Assembly: GCF_052103615.1 (NCBI RefSeq)
Contig: NZ_JBQEKA010000003.1
Coordinates: 1-64,000, forward strand
DNA from: Kerstersia sp052103615
Lineage (GTDB): Bacteria; Pseudomonadota; Gammaproteobacteria; Burkholderiales; Burkholderiaceae_B
Length of the DNA stretch: 64,000 bases
Reading direction: 5' to 3'
Positions 46,244-54,389 of the stretch are shown piece after piece; the stretch's first letter is position 1, and every line of letters starts with the position of its first letter. The notes beneath the pieces are model-generated. The model searched no databases, was not told where the DNA came from, and worked only from the letters and a program-made list of their open reading frames with translations. The position numbers and the translations under genes are program-made.

Positions 46244-46582
46244 TTAGCAGAGCCGGGTGCCCAGCGGCACCGACTCGTCAGGCACGCACAGCGCAACCGC
46301 GCCGTTTTCATTGTGAAAGCCGGTGACCAGGCATTCAGACATCAAAGGCCCGATTTGCTTGGGCGGGAAATTGACCACCGCCACAACCAGCTTGCCCAGC
46401 AAGGATTCCGGCGTGTAAAGATCCGTGATCTGCGCGCTCGACTTGCGCTGGCCGATCTCCGGGCCAAAATCCACCATCAGTTTGAAAGCCGGCTTGCGCG
46501 CCTGAGCAAAGACTTCCGCCTGGACGATACGTCCGACGCGCAACTCGACCTTGGTGAAGTCATCCCACGAAATGAATGCCAT
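46244..46582 (-). CDS. csaA: CsaA-type tRNA-binding protein
   Basis: The 112-residue protein is a single OB-fold tRNA-binding domain. It shows VELRVGRIVQAEVF near the N-terminus, LMVDFGPEIGQRKSSAQIT in the middle and ECLVTGF-N and VPLGTR near the end. CsaA is proposed to be a secretion chaperone. The ATG at 46582 begins the family sequence; the open frame upstream is not conserved. Confidence 0.9.
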   Translation of the reverse strand: MAFISWDDFTKVELRVGRIVQAEVFAQARKPAFKLMVDFGPEIGQRKSSAQITDLYTPESLLGKLVVAVVNFPPKQIGPLMSECLVTGFHNENGAVALCVPDESVPLGTRLC

Positions 46583-46629
46583 GACAGATTTCCTGCTCCT
46601 GAATTGAAAAAATAACCTTCCAGCGCGGC

Positions 46630-47613
46630 TCACACGGCTGCGGATGGCGCCGCCCCGGACACGGCCCTGCTGGCCCGGCGCGGCCAGGTAATGCACACCA
46701 GACATGCCAAGATCAAGATGACGCCTATCCAGCCCGACGGGGGCAGGCGCTCGCCAATCACGGCAGCCGCCAGCCCCGCCGCAAACACTGGCTCCAGCAA
46801 GGTCACGGTGGTCGCCGTACTGGCAGAAACGCGTGCCAAACCGTAGCCAAAACACACATAGCCCAGGAACATCGGCACCAGCGCCATATAAATGCCCACC
46901 GCCGCGTTATTCCATGACGCCAGAAAGGGCGCCCCAGTCGCGAACAGCACCGGCATCAGCAACAGGCCGCCGCCGCCGAAAATCGCCCCCATCGAGGCAC
47001 GCGACGGAATACCGTGCTGCATCAGGCGCCGCGCGGCCCATGAGTACAACGCATAACTCAAGCCTGCCAGCAAACCCAGGCCGACGCCCATGGGCACATC
47101 GCTGGCCACCGGCGCGCCTGGAGGACCGCCTTCCGCCAGGCTCAACAGCCCCATGCCTGCCAGCCCCAGCGCGGCGCCGCCCGCCCAGCGGGCGCTCACA
47201 CGCGTGCCGTCCAGCACCCGCTCTATCACTGCCGATAACAGCGGCGCCGAACCCAGCGACACCACCGTGCCTATCGTGACCCCGGCCAGGCGCATGGAGG
47301 CATAAAAGGCCAGGGGATAAACCGCCACGGCCAGGGCGCCCAGCACCCACCACTGCCACTGCTCACGCAATGCCGCCATGCTGCGGGCAATGGGCCGCAC
47401 GGCAATGGCGGCCTGAAGCAGCCCCCCTATCCCCATGGCAGCGGCCCCGATGGCCGCCGCTCCGACCTCTGGCGCGAAGGTGGCCGAAACACCGGTAGTC
47501 GCCCACAAGATGCAGGCAAACAGGATGGCTGCCACCCCCAGCAGATACTCCCTGCCCGCCGTCTTGCTCTCGCCTGGCGCGGTGGCGGGCACAGCATGCT
47601 TTCGTGTCTGCAT
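46630..47613 (-). CDS. EamA-family (DMT) exporter
   Basis: The 327-residue protein has ten predicted helices arranged as two EamA repeats (first ILFACILWATTGVSATFA, second GLGLLAGLSYALYSWAA), typical of amino-acid and metabolite exporters. The ATG at 47613 shares one base with the stop of the upstream TetR gene, so the two are translationally coupled and the exporter is probably controlled by that repressor. Confidence 0.88.
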   Translation of the reverse strand: MQTRKHAVPATAPGESKTAGREYLLGVAAILFACILWATTGVSATFAPEVGAAAIGAAAMGIGGLLQAAIAVRPIARSMAALREQWQWWVLGALAVAVYPLAFYASMRLAGVTIGTVVSLGSAPLLSAVIERVLDGTRVSARWAGGAALGLAGMGLLSLAEGGPPGAPVASDVPMGVGLGLLAGLSYALYSWAARRLMQHGIPSRASMGAIFGGGGLLLMPVLFATGAPFLASWNNAAVGIYMALVPMFLGYVCFGYGLARVSASTATTVTLLEPVFAAGLAAAVIGERLPPSGWIGVILILACLVCITWPRRASRAVSGAAPSAAV

Positions 47614-48206
47614 CAGGGTTCCAGCCAGACCGCTGCCATCTGGCGGGCCTGCTTCAAGCATTGGCTATTGCCTTCCAGGCCGGCACGGGCCACCGCCCCT
47701 TCCAGCAGGAACGCCAGTTGCCGGGCCAGCAGCGCGGCACGCTGCGCATCTCCGTCCATCAGCCGCGCCACAGGCCGCGCTAGCAGCGCTTCCACTTCTT
47801 CCTTGTACGCCCGGATAGCTTGGCGGCTCTCATGGTCCGCCGGCAGTTCCGCCGCCGCATTCCATTGACCGCAACCGCGAAAGCCCTTGTCGTACGCAAA
47901 CTCCGCGTGATCCACATAAGCATCGAACACGGCCAGAACCTGCTCCGCCGGGCTGCCCGTCAGGCTCAGCCGCGCCTGATACAAGGCCAGCCATTCTTCA
48001 TGCCGGGCCTGCAAATACGCCGCCACCAGCTCCGCCTTGGAACTGAAATTGTTGTAGAGGCTTTTCTTGGCCACCCCGGCCTGCTTCACAATGGCATCTA
48101 TGCCTGTGCCAGCGATGCCGTCCCGATAAAACAGCATTGCCGCCGCCCCCAGCAGCCGGTCATAGGCAGGCACGCGCGCCGTGCCAGGCTGTTGAACTCC
48201 CGCCAT
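47613..48206 (-). CDS. TetR-family repressor of the DMT exporter
   Basis: The 197-residue protein has a TetR HTH at about 15-60 (LLGAAAMLFYRDG, then IVKQAGVAKKSLYNNFSSK) and a helical ligand domain containing FRGCGQWNAAAELP, which resembles the YcdC/AefR-like C-terminal pattern. It is the first gene of a two-gene operon with the EamA exporter. An inverted repeat overlapping a -10-like box lies upstream, suggesting autorepression. Confidence 0.88.
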   Translation of the reverse strand: MAGVQQPGTARVPAYDRLLGAAAMLFYRDGIAGTGIDAIVKQAGVAKKSLYNNFSSKAELVAAYLQARHEEWLALYQARLSLTGSPAEQVLAVFDAYVDHAEFAYDKGFRGCGQWNAAAELPADHESRQAIRAYKEEVEALLARPVARLMDGDAQRAALLARQLAFLLEGAVARAGLEGNSQCLKQARQMAAVWLEP

Positions 48207-48227
48207 GGTCTTGTCCTTTACCCATAA

Positions 48228-48253
48228 AAGTAGTTAGACCAGTATAGCTACTT
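48228..48253 (-). promoter_or_regulatory. Putative TetR operator and promoter
   Basis: AAGTAG and CTACTT form an inverted repeat with a 14-base spacer starting 22 bases before the TetR start codon. On the minus strand TATACT inside the repeat could serve as a -10 box, so binding would block transcription. The -35 region is weak. Confidence 0.45.
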
Positions 48254-48395
48254 AAATGATAAAAAACACGCCGGGGCTTGCGGCCCAGGCGGTGAAACAT
48301 GAAATCTGGCGCAGGGTATGCGGCGTTTCACGCCGCCCCGGGCATCGTCAAGGCTGAAAAGCCTGACTTCATGCGAATGCCTTAATGCGGATGCC

Positions 48396-48761
48396 TTAAT
48401 GCCAGCCGTACCAGGTGTCGGCCAATTCGCCGACCGTCACTTGAGACACCTCGGGCCGTTGCTGCAGCCATTGCTGCACCGCTTGCCGGTCTTCTTCGGA
48501 AGGTGAACCCTGGCGGGCAGACACCACGCCATCGAGCACGCCGCGGCCAATGCTGCCGCCGAAGAACAAATCGCGCGCTTCGATCATGTCGATCAAACCA
48601 TCAAGCAAGGCATCGCTGCCGTCATCCGCTTTGAATGCGGCCCGGACTTCGAAAATGAATTGCTGGAATTCGCCCGCATGCAGCTTTTTACGCTGGCGGG
48701 CATTGAGGCGACGCAGTCGCTTGCCCGTTGGGGCTTTGGAGGAGATAAAGGTAGCGGACAT
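48396..48761 (-). CDS. yggL: YggL family 50S ribosome-associated protein
   Basis: The 121-residue protein matches DUF469/YggL: KRLRRLNARQRKKLHAGEFQQF near the N-terminus, IEARDLFFGGSIG in the middle and an acidic C-terminal helix ending TWYGWH. YggL associates with the large ribosomal subunit in E. coli. The ATG is reached within two bases of the T tract of the preceding tRNA-Phe terminator, so GGGGA in the terminator stem would be its ribosome binding site. Confidence 0.88.
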   Translation of the reverse strand: MSATFISSKAPTGKRLRRLNARQRKKLHAGEFQQFIFEVRAAFKADDGSDALLDGLIDMIEARDLFFGGSIGRGVLDGVVSARQGSPSEEDRQAVQQWLQQRPEVSQVTVGELADTWYGWH

Positions 48762-48762
48762 A

Positions 48763-48790
48763 AAAAATCCCCGATGATACGGGGATTTTT
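48763..48790 (-). terminator. Terminator of tRNA-Phe, overlapping the yggL translation start region
   Basis: On the minus strand AAAAATCCCCG pairs with CGGGGATTTTT across a TATCAT loop, giving a strong stem ending in a T run directly before the yggL ATG. It follows the tRNA gene by about 17 bases. Confidence 0.85.
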
Positions 48791-48807
48791 AGGAATTTTG
48801 AATTTTT

Positions 48808-48883
48808 TGGTGGCCTGGGGCGGAATCGAACCACCGACACGCGGATTTTCAATCCGCTGCTCTACCAACTGAGCTACCAGGCC
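48808..48883 (-). tRNA. tRNA-Phe (GAA)
   Basis: The minus strand reads as a complete 76-base cloverleaf. The acceptor arms GGCCTGG and CCAGGCC pair, the D-arm is AGCTC-AGTTGGTAG-AGC, and the anticodon stem is CGGAT/ATCCG with loop TTGAAAA giving anticodon GAA. The T-arm is GGTGG-TTCGATT-CCGCC and the 3' end is encoded as ACCA. The anticodon assigns it to phenylalanine. Confidence 0.97.
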
Positions 48884-48907
48884 AACGCTTGCACAAGCAA
48901 GAATTGC

Positions 48908-48937
48908 ATTCTAGCACTGTTTTTTTGAGATTGTCCA
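48908..48937 (-). promoter_or_regulatory. Candidate promoter of tRNA-Phe
   Basis: On the minus strand TGGACA (48932-48937) and TAGAAT (48908-48913) are separated by 18 bases. The -10 box ends about 25 bases upstream of the mature tRNA 5' end, which leaves room for a short 5' leader removed by RNase P. Confidence 0.55.
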
Positions 48938-49130
48938 ATATATTTTTCAGGCCAGCCCAGCAGGCCATCTTACGCTGGCCTCATGCAATGCTCATACAGG
49001 CCTGGCCGCACGCGTCCTCCGGCGGCATACTCTCCCTTTCTTATGGAGCCACGCCATATTTGCCGCCACCCATGCCGCCACCCATGCCGCCGGACAGCCT
49101 GCCGCCAGCCCCGAGCACAGTGCCTCGTCC

Positions 49131-49706
49131 TGGCGCCGCTGTTTTCTGGCCCTGATACCGGACGCCGCAACCGCAGCCGCGCTGTCACAGACCGCGCTGC
49201 CTGCCACGGTGCAGCCCGTCGCGCCCGCAGACCTGCATCTGACGCTGGCTTTTCTGGGGGCAGTCACCCCTGAGCAAGGCCTGGCCCTGACCCAGGCGCT
49301 GCCGCAGCTGGCACGCCCCCTGCCGCCCCTGCCCGGCCAAGGCTGGGCAACCTGGCCGGACGCACAAGCCCCCAGGGTGGAAGTCGCCTGCTATGCCTTC
49401 CCGAGCGAACTCCAGGCCCTGCTCGCCAGCGTCCACACCGTTTTACGCCAGCTCGGCCTGCCCATTGAAGCGCGCGCTTTCCAAGCGCATATCACGCTGG
49501 GCCGCTACCCGCGGCCATCAGCCTTTCGTACGCCCGCCCCGGGCGCCGGACAACGGCCCCTGCCTTTGCCCGCCGCCCGTTTCACGGCACTGGGCCTCTA
49601 CACCAGCCTGCGCCATACCGCCGCCGCGCCGAAGTCGCGTCTTCATGACTCAGATCAATCCCATGCCAGCCCTCACTATGCCGTGATAGCCAGACATGAG
49701 CTATAA
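49131..49706 (+). CDS. thpR: RNA 2',3'-cyclic phosphodiesterase, 5' end unresolved
   Basis: The protein belongs to the LigT/2H phosphoesterase family. It has the two catalytic HxTx motifs, HLTL in ADLHLTLAFLG and HITL in QAHITLGRY, and ends with the usual LYTSL-H strand. Sequence typical of the family N-terminus (RCFLALIPDAATAAAL) is readable from about 49134. That frame stays open upstream but has no ATG, GTG or TTG until 49209, which is too late. ATGs at 49072 and 49084 lie in another frame inside a short tandem repeat. A frameshift or sequencing error near 49085-49130 would explain this. Confidence 0.75.
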   Translation, partial: WRRCFLALIPDAATAAALSQTALPATVQPVAPADLHLTLAFLGAVTPEQGLALTQALPQLARPLPPLPGQGWATWPDAQAPRVEVACYAFPSELQALLASVHTVLRQLGLPIEARAFQAHITLGRYPRPSAFRTPAPGAGQRPLPLPAARFTALGLYTSLRHTAAAPKSRLHDSDQSHASPHYAVIARHEL

Positions 49707-49924
49707 CCCTTTCAGGCTTATGGTTTCATTTATAAACATTTTTTGAGCTTCTTTGTCTCCAAAAATCCAGATATTCCTCATATGCTTAACAGGAAATATA
49801 TGGCAGCAACAGGACGCCGACAGGCAGCCGCGTTGCCATATCGCCGGCAGCCGCGCTCCACGCTTGCCGGTGCTGCAGTGCAGGAGCCAACGAATTTCAC
49901 AGTCACCCTTATTCGGAGTCTGAA

Positions 49925-50233
49925 ATGAAAAAAACCGCATGCATGATCGCTCTCGCCAGCGCCGCCGTCCTGCCTTTCGCCAGCCAGGCCAATGCTGAAA
50001 AGCCCGTCGCCCAGTGGCTCTGCAGCGATTACGTCACCCTGGACGAAAGCTATCGCCCGGTAGCAGTCGGTTTCGCTGCCGCCGTCAACAACGACGGCAA
50101 GGTCGAAGATGCCGTGCTGGATTCCGCCGGTATCGCCAAGGTACAGCCGCAACTGCTGCAAGTCTGCAATGAAAACCCGCAAATCGCCCTGCGCGACGCG
50201 CTGGTTCAGGCTCAAGGCAAGATCGCCAAGTAA
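49925..50233 (+). CDS. HdeA/HdeB-like periplasmic protein
   Basis: The 102-residue protein has a cleavable signal peptide (cut after ASQANA at about residue 24). The mature domain of about 78 residues contains WLCSDYV, VGFAAAVN and VCNENP with two cysteines placed as in HdeA-family acid chaperones. HdeA protects periplasmic proteins at low pH; here that function is inferred from family resemblance. The ATG follows CGGAGTCTGAA, an acceptable ribosome binding site. It appears to be a single-gene unit. Confidence 0.7.
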   Translation: MKKTACMIALASAAVLPFASQANAEKPVAQWLCSDYVTLDESYRPVAVGFAAAVNNDGKVEDAVLDSAGIAKVQPQLLQVCNENPQIALRDALVQAQGKIAK

Positions 50234-50330
50234 GGATGCCGTCCGGCAAGCCGGCCGCCAATACCGTTACCGCGCGGCCAGCGCAGCCTGACACGCCATC
50301 CTGAAGCCAAATAAGGCCGTTCCGGCCTTT

Positions 50331-50358
50331 CAACAGGCCCCGCCCCCGGGGCCTGTTG
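50331..50358 (+). terminator. 12-bp perfect hairpin downstream of the HdeA-like gene
   Basis: CAACAGGCCCCG pairs perfectly with CGGGGCCTGTTG across a four-base C loop. Being about 100 bases after the HdeA-like stop it could end that transcript, although the following bases (CCATTTC) make a poor T tract. Confidence 0.5.
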
Positions 50359-50370
50359 CCATTTCAGATC

Positions 50371-50407
50371 CATGTCAGCCGGTGCCAGTCCGCCACCGGC
50401 TGACATG
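50371..50407. repeat. 14-bp perfect inverted repeat upstream of rhlE
   Basis: CATGTCAGCCGGTG (50371-50384) and CACCGGCTGACATG (50394-50407) flank a nine-base spacer. It could be a very stable RNA hairpin or a DNA-binding site. It lies about 210 bases before the rhlE start. Confidence 0.7.
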
Positions 50408-50614
50408 GCGATGCACAGATCCTGACTCCCGCCTGCTGCGTCCGCTACAATCAATGCTTACGCGCGCGCGCAGTTCCAATCCGCATGCCGTGTCCATCCA
50501 TGCCCCGGCCCCACTGGCCGCCAGTTCCCGCATGGGTGTTTCTCCCTCCCGTTCATTGCGCCCGCCCCGATTGGAGTTGATCTCACGAACAACTGGCTGG
50601 CGCCGGAGTTTCTT

Positions 50615-51988
50615 TTGTCTCAGCCCATTTCCTTTACCGACCTCGGACTCGCGGAGCCGTTGCTGCGCGCCATTGCCGACGTTGGTTACAGTCAGCCCAC
50701 CCCCATCCAGGCCCAAGCCATTCCGCAGGTTCTGCAAGGCGGCGACCTGATGGCGGCCGCCCAGACTGGTACAGGCAAGACCGCCGGCTTCACCCTGCCC
50801 ATCCTGCACTTGCTGCTGGAGCGCCCGATCTCGGGCGGTCGCCGTCCTGGCCGCCCGCGCGTCCTGATCCTCACGCCGACCCGCGAACTCACTGCGCAGG
50901 TCGAAGAGTCGGTCAAAACCTACGGTAAATACACCCAGCTGAAATCCATGGTGATGTTCGGCGGCGTCAATATCAACCCGCAAATCACCACGCTGAGAAA
51001 GCCGCTGGATATCCTGGTCGCCACCCCTGGCCGGCTGCTGGATCACGCCTCGCAGCGCACGGTCGATCTGTCCGCGGTGGAAATCCTCGTACTCGACGAG
51101 GCCGACCGCATGCTGGACATGGGTTTCATCCGCGATATCCGCAAAGTGCTGGCGCTCTTGCCCGCCAAACGCCAGAACCTGCTGTTTTCCGCGACCTTCT
51201 CCGACGAAATCCGCACCCTGGCGCGCGGCGTCCTGGCCAACCCGGCGGAAATCTCGGTGGCCGCACGCAATACCACCGCCGAGCGCGTGGACCAAAGCGT
51301 GCATCTGGTCGCCCAGGCGCACAAGCGCGATGCCGTCAGCCACCTGATCCGCAACAACGGCTGGCATCAGGTGCTGGTCTTCACCCGCACCAAGCACGGC
51401 GCCAACCGCCTGGCTGAAAAGCTGGTGAAAGATGGCCTGTCCGCCGCCGCCATCCACGGCAACAAGAGCCAGTCGGCGCGCACCCGCGCCCTGGACGGTT
51501 TCAAGAACGGCCAGGTCGCTGTCCTGGTTGCCACCGATATCGCCGCACGCGGCCTGGATATCGACCAGCTGCCGCAGGTCATCAACTTCGAGCTGCCCAA
51601 CGTCCCCGAAGACTACGTCCACCGCATCGGCCGCACGGGCCGCGCTGGTGCCGCAGGTTCGGCGATTTCGCTGGTGGACGGGGAAGAAATCAAGCTGCTC
51701 AAAGCCATTGAAAAGTTGATCCGCCGTCCTATCGAGCAATTCCCCATTCCCGACTGGACCCCTCCGGCCGTGACCGAACCGGCTGACCCGCGTGAAGAAC
51801 GCGATCTGCGCAATAGCCTGGGGCGCGGCCGTGGCGGCCCGGCTCCGCGCCGCAGCCAGCCCGGCCAGCGCTCTGGCGACAGCCGTCCGCGCAGCGCAGG
51901 CCCTGGCGGCAATGCCCGTTCCGGCGGCGGCAATCGCAGCAGTTCGGGTGTGCGGCGCTCAGGCAACGACCGGGGCGGCAAGGCTTAA
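50615..51988 (+). CDS. rhlE: DEAD-box RNA helicase, RhlE type
   Basis: The 457-residue ATP-dependent RNA helicase has the full motif set: the Q-motif FTDLGL-PTPIQAQAIP, motif I AQTGTGKT, Ia TPTRELTAQ, II DEAD (VLDEADRMLDMGF), III SAT, IV VFTRTKH, V ATDIAARGLDI and VI HRIGRTGRAG. The tail of about 75 residues is basic and Gly/Arg/Ser-rich with RGG-like elements, as in RhlE proteins that act in ribosome maturation. The start is TTG at 50615, with GGAG six bases upstream; no ATG fits. Confidence 0.93.
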   Translation: MSQPISFTDLGLAEPLLRAIADVGYSQPTPIQAQAIPQVLQGGDLMAAAQTGTGKTAGFTLPILHLLLERPISGGRRPGRPRVLILTPTRELTAQVEESVKTYGKYTQLKSMVMFGGVNINPQITTLRKPLDILVATPGRLLDHASQRTVDLSAVEILVLDEADRMLDMGFIRDIRKVLALLPAKRQNLLFSATFSDEIRTLARGVLANPAEISVAARNTTAERVDQSVHLVAQAHKRDAVSHLIRNNGWHQVLVFTRTKHGANRLAEKLVKDGLSAAAIHGNKSQSARTRALDGFKNGQVAVLVATDIAARGLDIDQLPQVINFELPNVPEDYVHRIGRTGRAGAAGSAISLVDGEEIKLLKAIEKLIRRPIEQFPIPDWTPPAVTEPADPREERDLRNSLGRGRGGPAPRRSQPGQRSGDSRPRSAGPGGNARSGGGNRSSSGVRRSGNDRGGKA

Positions 51989-52043
51989 CCCCGGCAGGCC
52001 GACCGCTTACAATTCCGCTTTCTTTCCGCGCGCCTGAACCGCC

Positions 52044-52673
52044 ATGACTTTCTCCACCTGGCTTGCCTTTTTTGCCGCGTCCTGGGCGATTTCCTTTTCG
52101 CCCGGTGCCGGTGCCATTTGCGCCATGTCCTCCGGACTGCGCTATGGCTTCGCGCGCGCCTGGTGGAGCACACTGGGGCTGATTCTCGGCATCATGCTGC
52201 AAATCGCCATTGTCGGCATCGGTTTGGGCGCGCTGCTGGCCACCTCGGAATTGGGCTTTGCCATCGTGAAATGGCTGGGCGTGGCCTACCTGATCTATCT
52301 GGGCTGGAAGCAGATCCGCACCGATGCCGCACCGGTCGATGCCTCAGGCAGCCAGCCCCGCATCAGCGCCTCCGTCCGTGAGCTGGTGATGCGGGGCTTT
52401 TTCATTAATGCCAGCAATCCCAAAGGCACGGTGTTCCTGCTGGCCGTCGTGCCGCAGTTCCTCGATGCCAGCCGCCCGCTGCTGTCGCAATACAGCGCCA
52501 TTGCCGGCACCATGGCGTTCACCGACCTGGTTGCCATGTCTTGCTACAGCCTGCTGGCGACCCGGGTCCTGAGCCTGCTGCGCAGTCCGCGCCACATCCG
52601 CTGGATGAACCGTACCTTCGGCGGGCTTTTCATTCTCGCCGGCGTCGTGCTTGCCGGCTTCCGCCGCCACTAA
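52044..52673 (+). CDS. LysE-family amino-acid exporter
   Basis: The 209-residue membrane protein has six predicted helices and the LysE/RhtB landmarks SFSPGAGAICAMSSGLRYG in helix 1-2 and the GFFINASNPKGTVFLLAVVPQFL motif in the middle. Family members export lysine, homoserine, threonine or leucine; the substrate here is unknown. It lies 55 bases downstream of rhlE on the same strand. Confidence 0.9.
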   Translation: MTFSTWLAFFAASWAISFSPGAGAICAMSSGLRYGFARAWWSTLGLILGIMLQIAIVGIGLGALLATSELGFAIVKWLGVAYLIYLGWKQIRTDAAPVDASGSQPRISASVRELVMRGFFINASNPKGTVFLLAVVPQFLDASRPLLSQYSAIAGTMAFTDLVAMSCYSLLATRVLSLLRSPRHIRWMNRTFGGLFILAGVVLAGFRRH

Positions 52674-52742
52674 CCCCTTACCATGACGCTGGCGGCCCGG
52701 CCCTGACGGGCGGCGCCGCCAGCGCAGAACCTGTCATCCGCC

Positions 52743-54350
52743 ATGTCGATTTCCTCCGAAGTTTCCCGGCGCCGCACCTTCGCCATCATTTCCCACCCTG
52801 ACGCCGGTAAAACCACCATTACGGAAAAGCTGCTGCTGTTCACGGGCGCAATCCAGATCGCGGGCAGCGTCAAGGCGCGCAAGGCCTCCCGCCACGCCTC
52901 GTCGGACTGGATGGAAATCGAAAAACAACGCGGCATTTCCGTCGCCTCATCGGTCATGCAGACCGAATACCGCGACTACGTCATCAATCTGCTCGACACC
53001 CCGGGCCACCAGGACTTCTCCGAAGATACCTACCGGGTGCTGACCGCGGTTGACGCCGCCCTGATGGTGATTGACGCCGCCAACGGCATCGAACCCCAGA
53101 CCATCCGTCTGCTGCAGGTCTGCCGCGCGCGCAACACGCCCATCATCACCTTCATCAACAAGCTGGACCGCGAAGTCCAGGAGCCGCTGGACCTGCTTTC
53201 GGAAATCGAAGAGCACCTGGGCATGGATGCTGTGCCCTTTTCCTGGCCAGTCGGCATGGGCAAGCAGTTCAAGGGGGTCTTCGACATCCGCAATAACCGC
53301 ATGCGCGTGTTCCAGCCGGGCCAGGAGCGCCTGCCCAGCGATGACGAAATCATCGAAGGCCTGGACAACCCTGCCATCGCCAGCCGCTTCGGCGACAACT
53401 ACGATAAGGCGCACGGCGAGATCGAACTCATCCGCGAAGCCGCCCCCGCCTTCGACCGCGAAGCCTTCCTGTCCGGCCGCCAGACACCTGTCCTGTTCGG
53501 CTCGGCCATCAATAACTTCGGGGTGCAGGAAGTGCTGGATACGCTGGTGGACCTGGCGCCCTCGCCCGGACCGCGCCCCGCCGTCGAACGGGAAGTCCGC
53601 CCGGACGAGCCGAAGTTCAGCGGCATGGTCTTCAAGGTGCAGGCCAATATGGACCCAGCCCACCGCGACCGCATTGCCTTCATCCGTGTCAGCTCCGGGA
53701 AATTCACACGCGGCATGCGTCTGAAGGTCAGCCGCACGAACAAGGAAATCCGCCCCAACAACGTCGTCTCCTTCCTGTCCCAGCGCCGCGATCTGGTGGA
53801 AGAGGCCTATGCTGGCGACGTCATCGGGATTCCCAACCACGGCGTGCTGCAACTTGGCGACGTCCTGACTGAAGGCGAAACCCTGCATTTCACCGGCCTG
53901 CCATTCTTTGCCCCCGAGCTGTTCCAGCAAGTGGAAGTCAAAGACCCGCTGCGGGTGAAGCAATTGCGCACTGGCCTGGTCCAGCTGGGTGAAGAAGGCG
54001 CCATTCAGGTGTTCCGCCCGATTGCCGCTGGCGGCGCGATGCTGCTGGGCGCCGTGGGCCAATTGCAGTTCGAAGTGGTCATGCACCGCCTCAAAACCGA
54101 GTACGGCGCCGAAGCGCGCATGATGCCGTCGCGCTATACCATGGCACGCTGGATAACTTCCGAGAATCCGCGGGCATTACAAAAATTCATGGATGCCAAT
54201 GCCGCCCATATCGCCTATGATGTGGTCGATGCTCCGGCATTCCTGGCCACATCCGGCGCGGCTCTACGGGTTGCGCAGGACCTTTATCCCGACGTCCAGT
54301 TCCACGCCATGCGTGAACATGGAGGCCACGTTTTCAGTAAAACGCCCTGA
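52743..54350 (+). CDS. prfC: Peptide chain release factor 3
   Basis: RF3 is a GTPase that recycles RF1 and RF2 from the ribosome after termination. The 535-residue protein has G1 SHPDAGKTT at about 17-25, the switch region with RGISVASSVMQ, G3 DTPGHQDF, G4 FINKLDRE, and the RF3-specific C-terminal sequence VQFHAMREHGGHVF. Its length matches E. coli RF3 (529 residues). Confidence 0.96.
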   Translation: MSISSEVSRRRTFAIISHPDAGKTTITEKLLLFTGAIQIAGSVKARKASRHASSDWMEIEKQRGISVASSVMQTEYRDYVINLLDTPGHQDFSEDTYRVLTAVDAALMVIDAANGIEPQTIRLLQVCRARNTPIITFINKLDREVQEPLDLLSEIEEHLGMDAVPFSWPVGMGKQFKGVFDIRNNRMRVFQPGQERLPSDDEIIEGLDNPAIASRFGDNYDKAHGEIELIREAAPAFDREAFLSGRQTPVLFGSAINNFGVQEVLDTLVDLAPSPGPRPAVEREVRPDEPKFSGMVFKVQANMDPAHRDRIAFIRVSSGKFTRGMRLKVSRTNKEIRPNNVVSFLSQRRDLVEEAYAGDVIGIPNHGVLQLGDVLTEGETLHFTGLPFFAPELFQQVEVKDPLRVKQLRTGLVQLGEEGAIQVFRPIAAGGAMLLGAVGQLQFEVVMHRLKTEYGAEARMMPSRYTMARWITSENPRALQKFMDANAAHIAYDVVDAPAFLATSGAALRVAQDLYPDVQFHAMREHGGHVFSKTP

Positions 54351-54389
54351 CGGCGCACGTATGGAAATCAACAACAACGAGCAACGTTC

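Larger units (their letters stand above)
50234..50614. other. Gene-free region with long hairpins upstream of rhlE
   Basis: About 380 bases separate the HdeA-like gene from rhlE. The left part holds AAGGCC/GGCCTT (about 50313-50329) and two strong hairpins listed separately. The right part (50410-50600) is GC-rich and shows no ORF with family resemblance. Some of this is probably the rhlE 5' untranslated region. Confidence 0.6.

Noticed and set aside
48808..48883. tRNA-Phe as an integration site
   Set aside because: No integrase, no direct repeat of the tRNA 3' end and no foreign-looking gene block lies beside it.
49060..49095. Short tandem repeat as a CRISPR-like or satellite element
   Set aside because: Only about two and a half 12-base units are present, with no spacers. 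It is noted instead for its possible effect on thpR.
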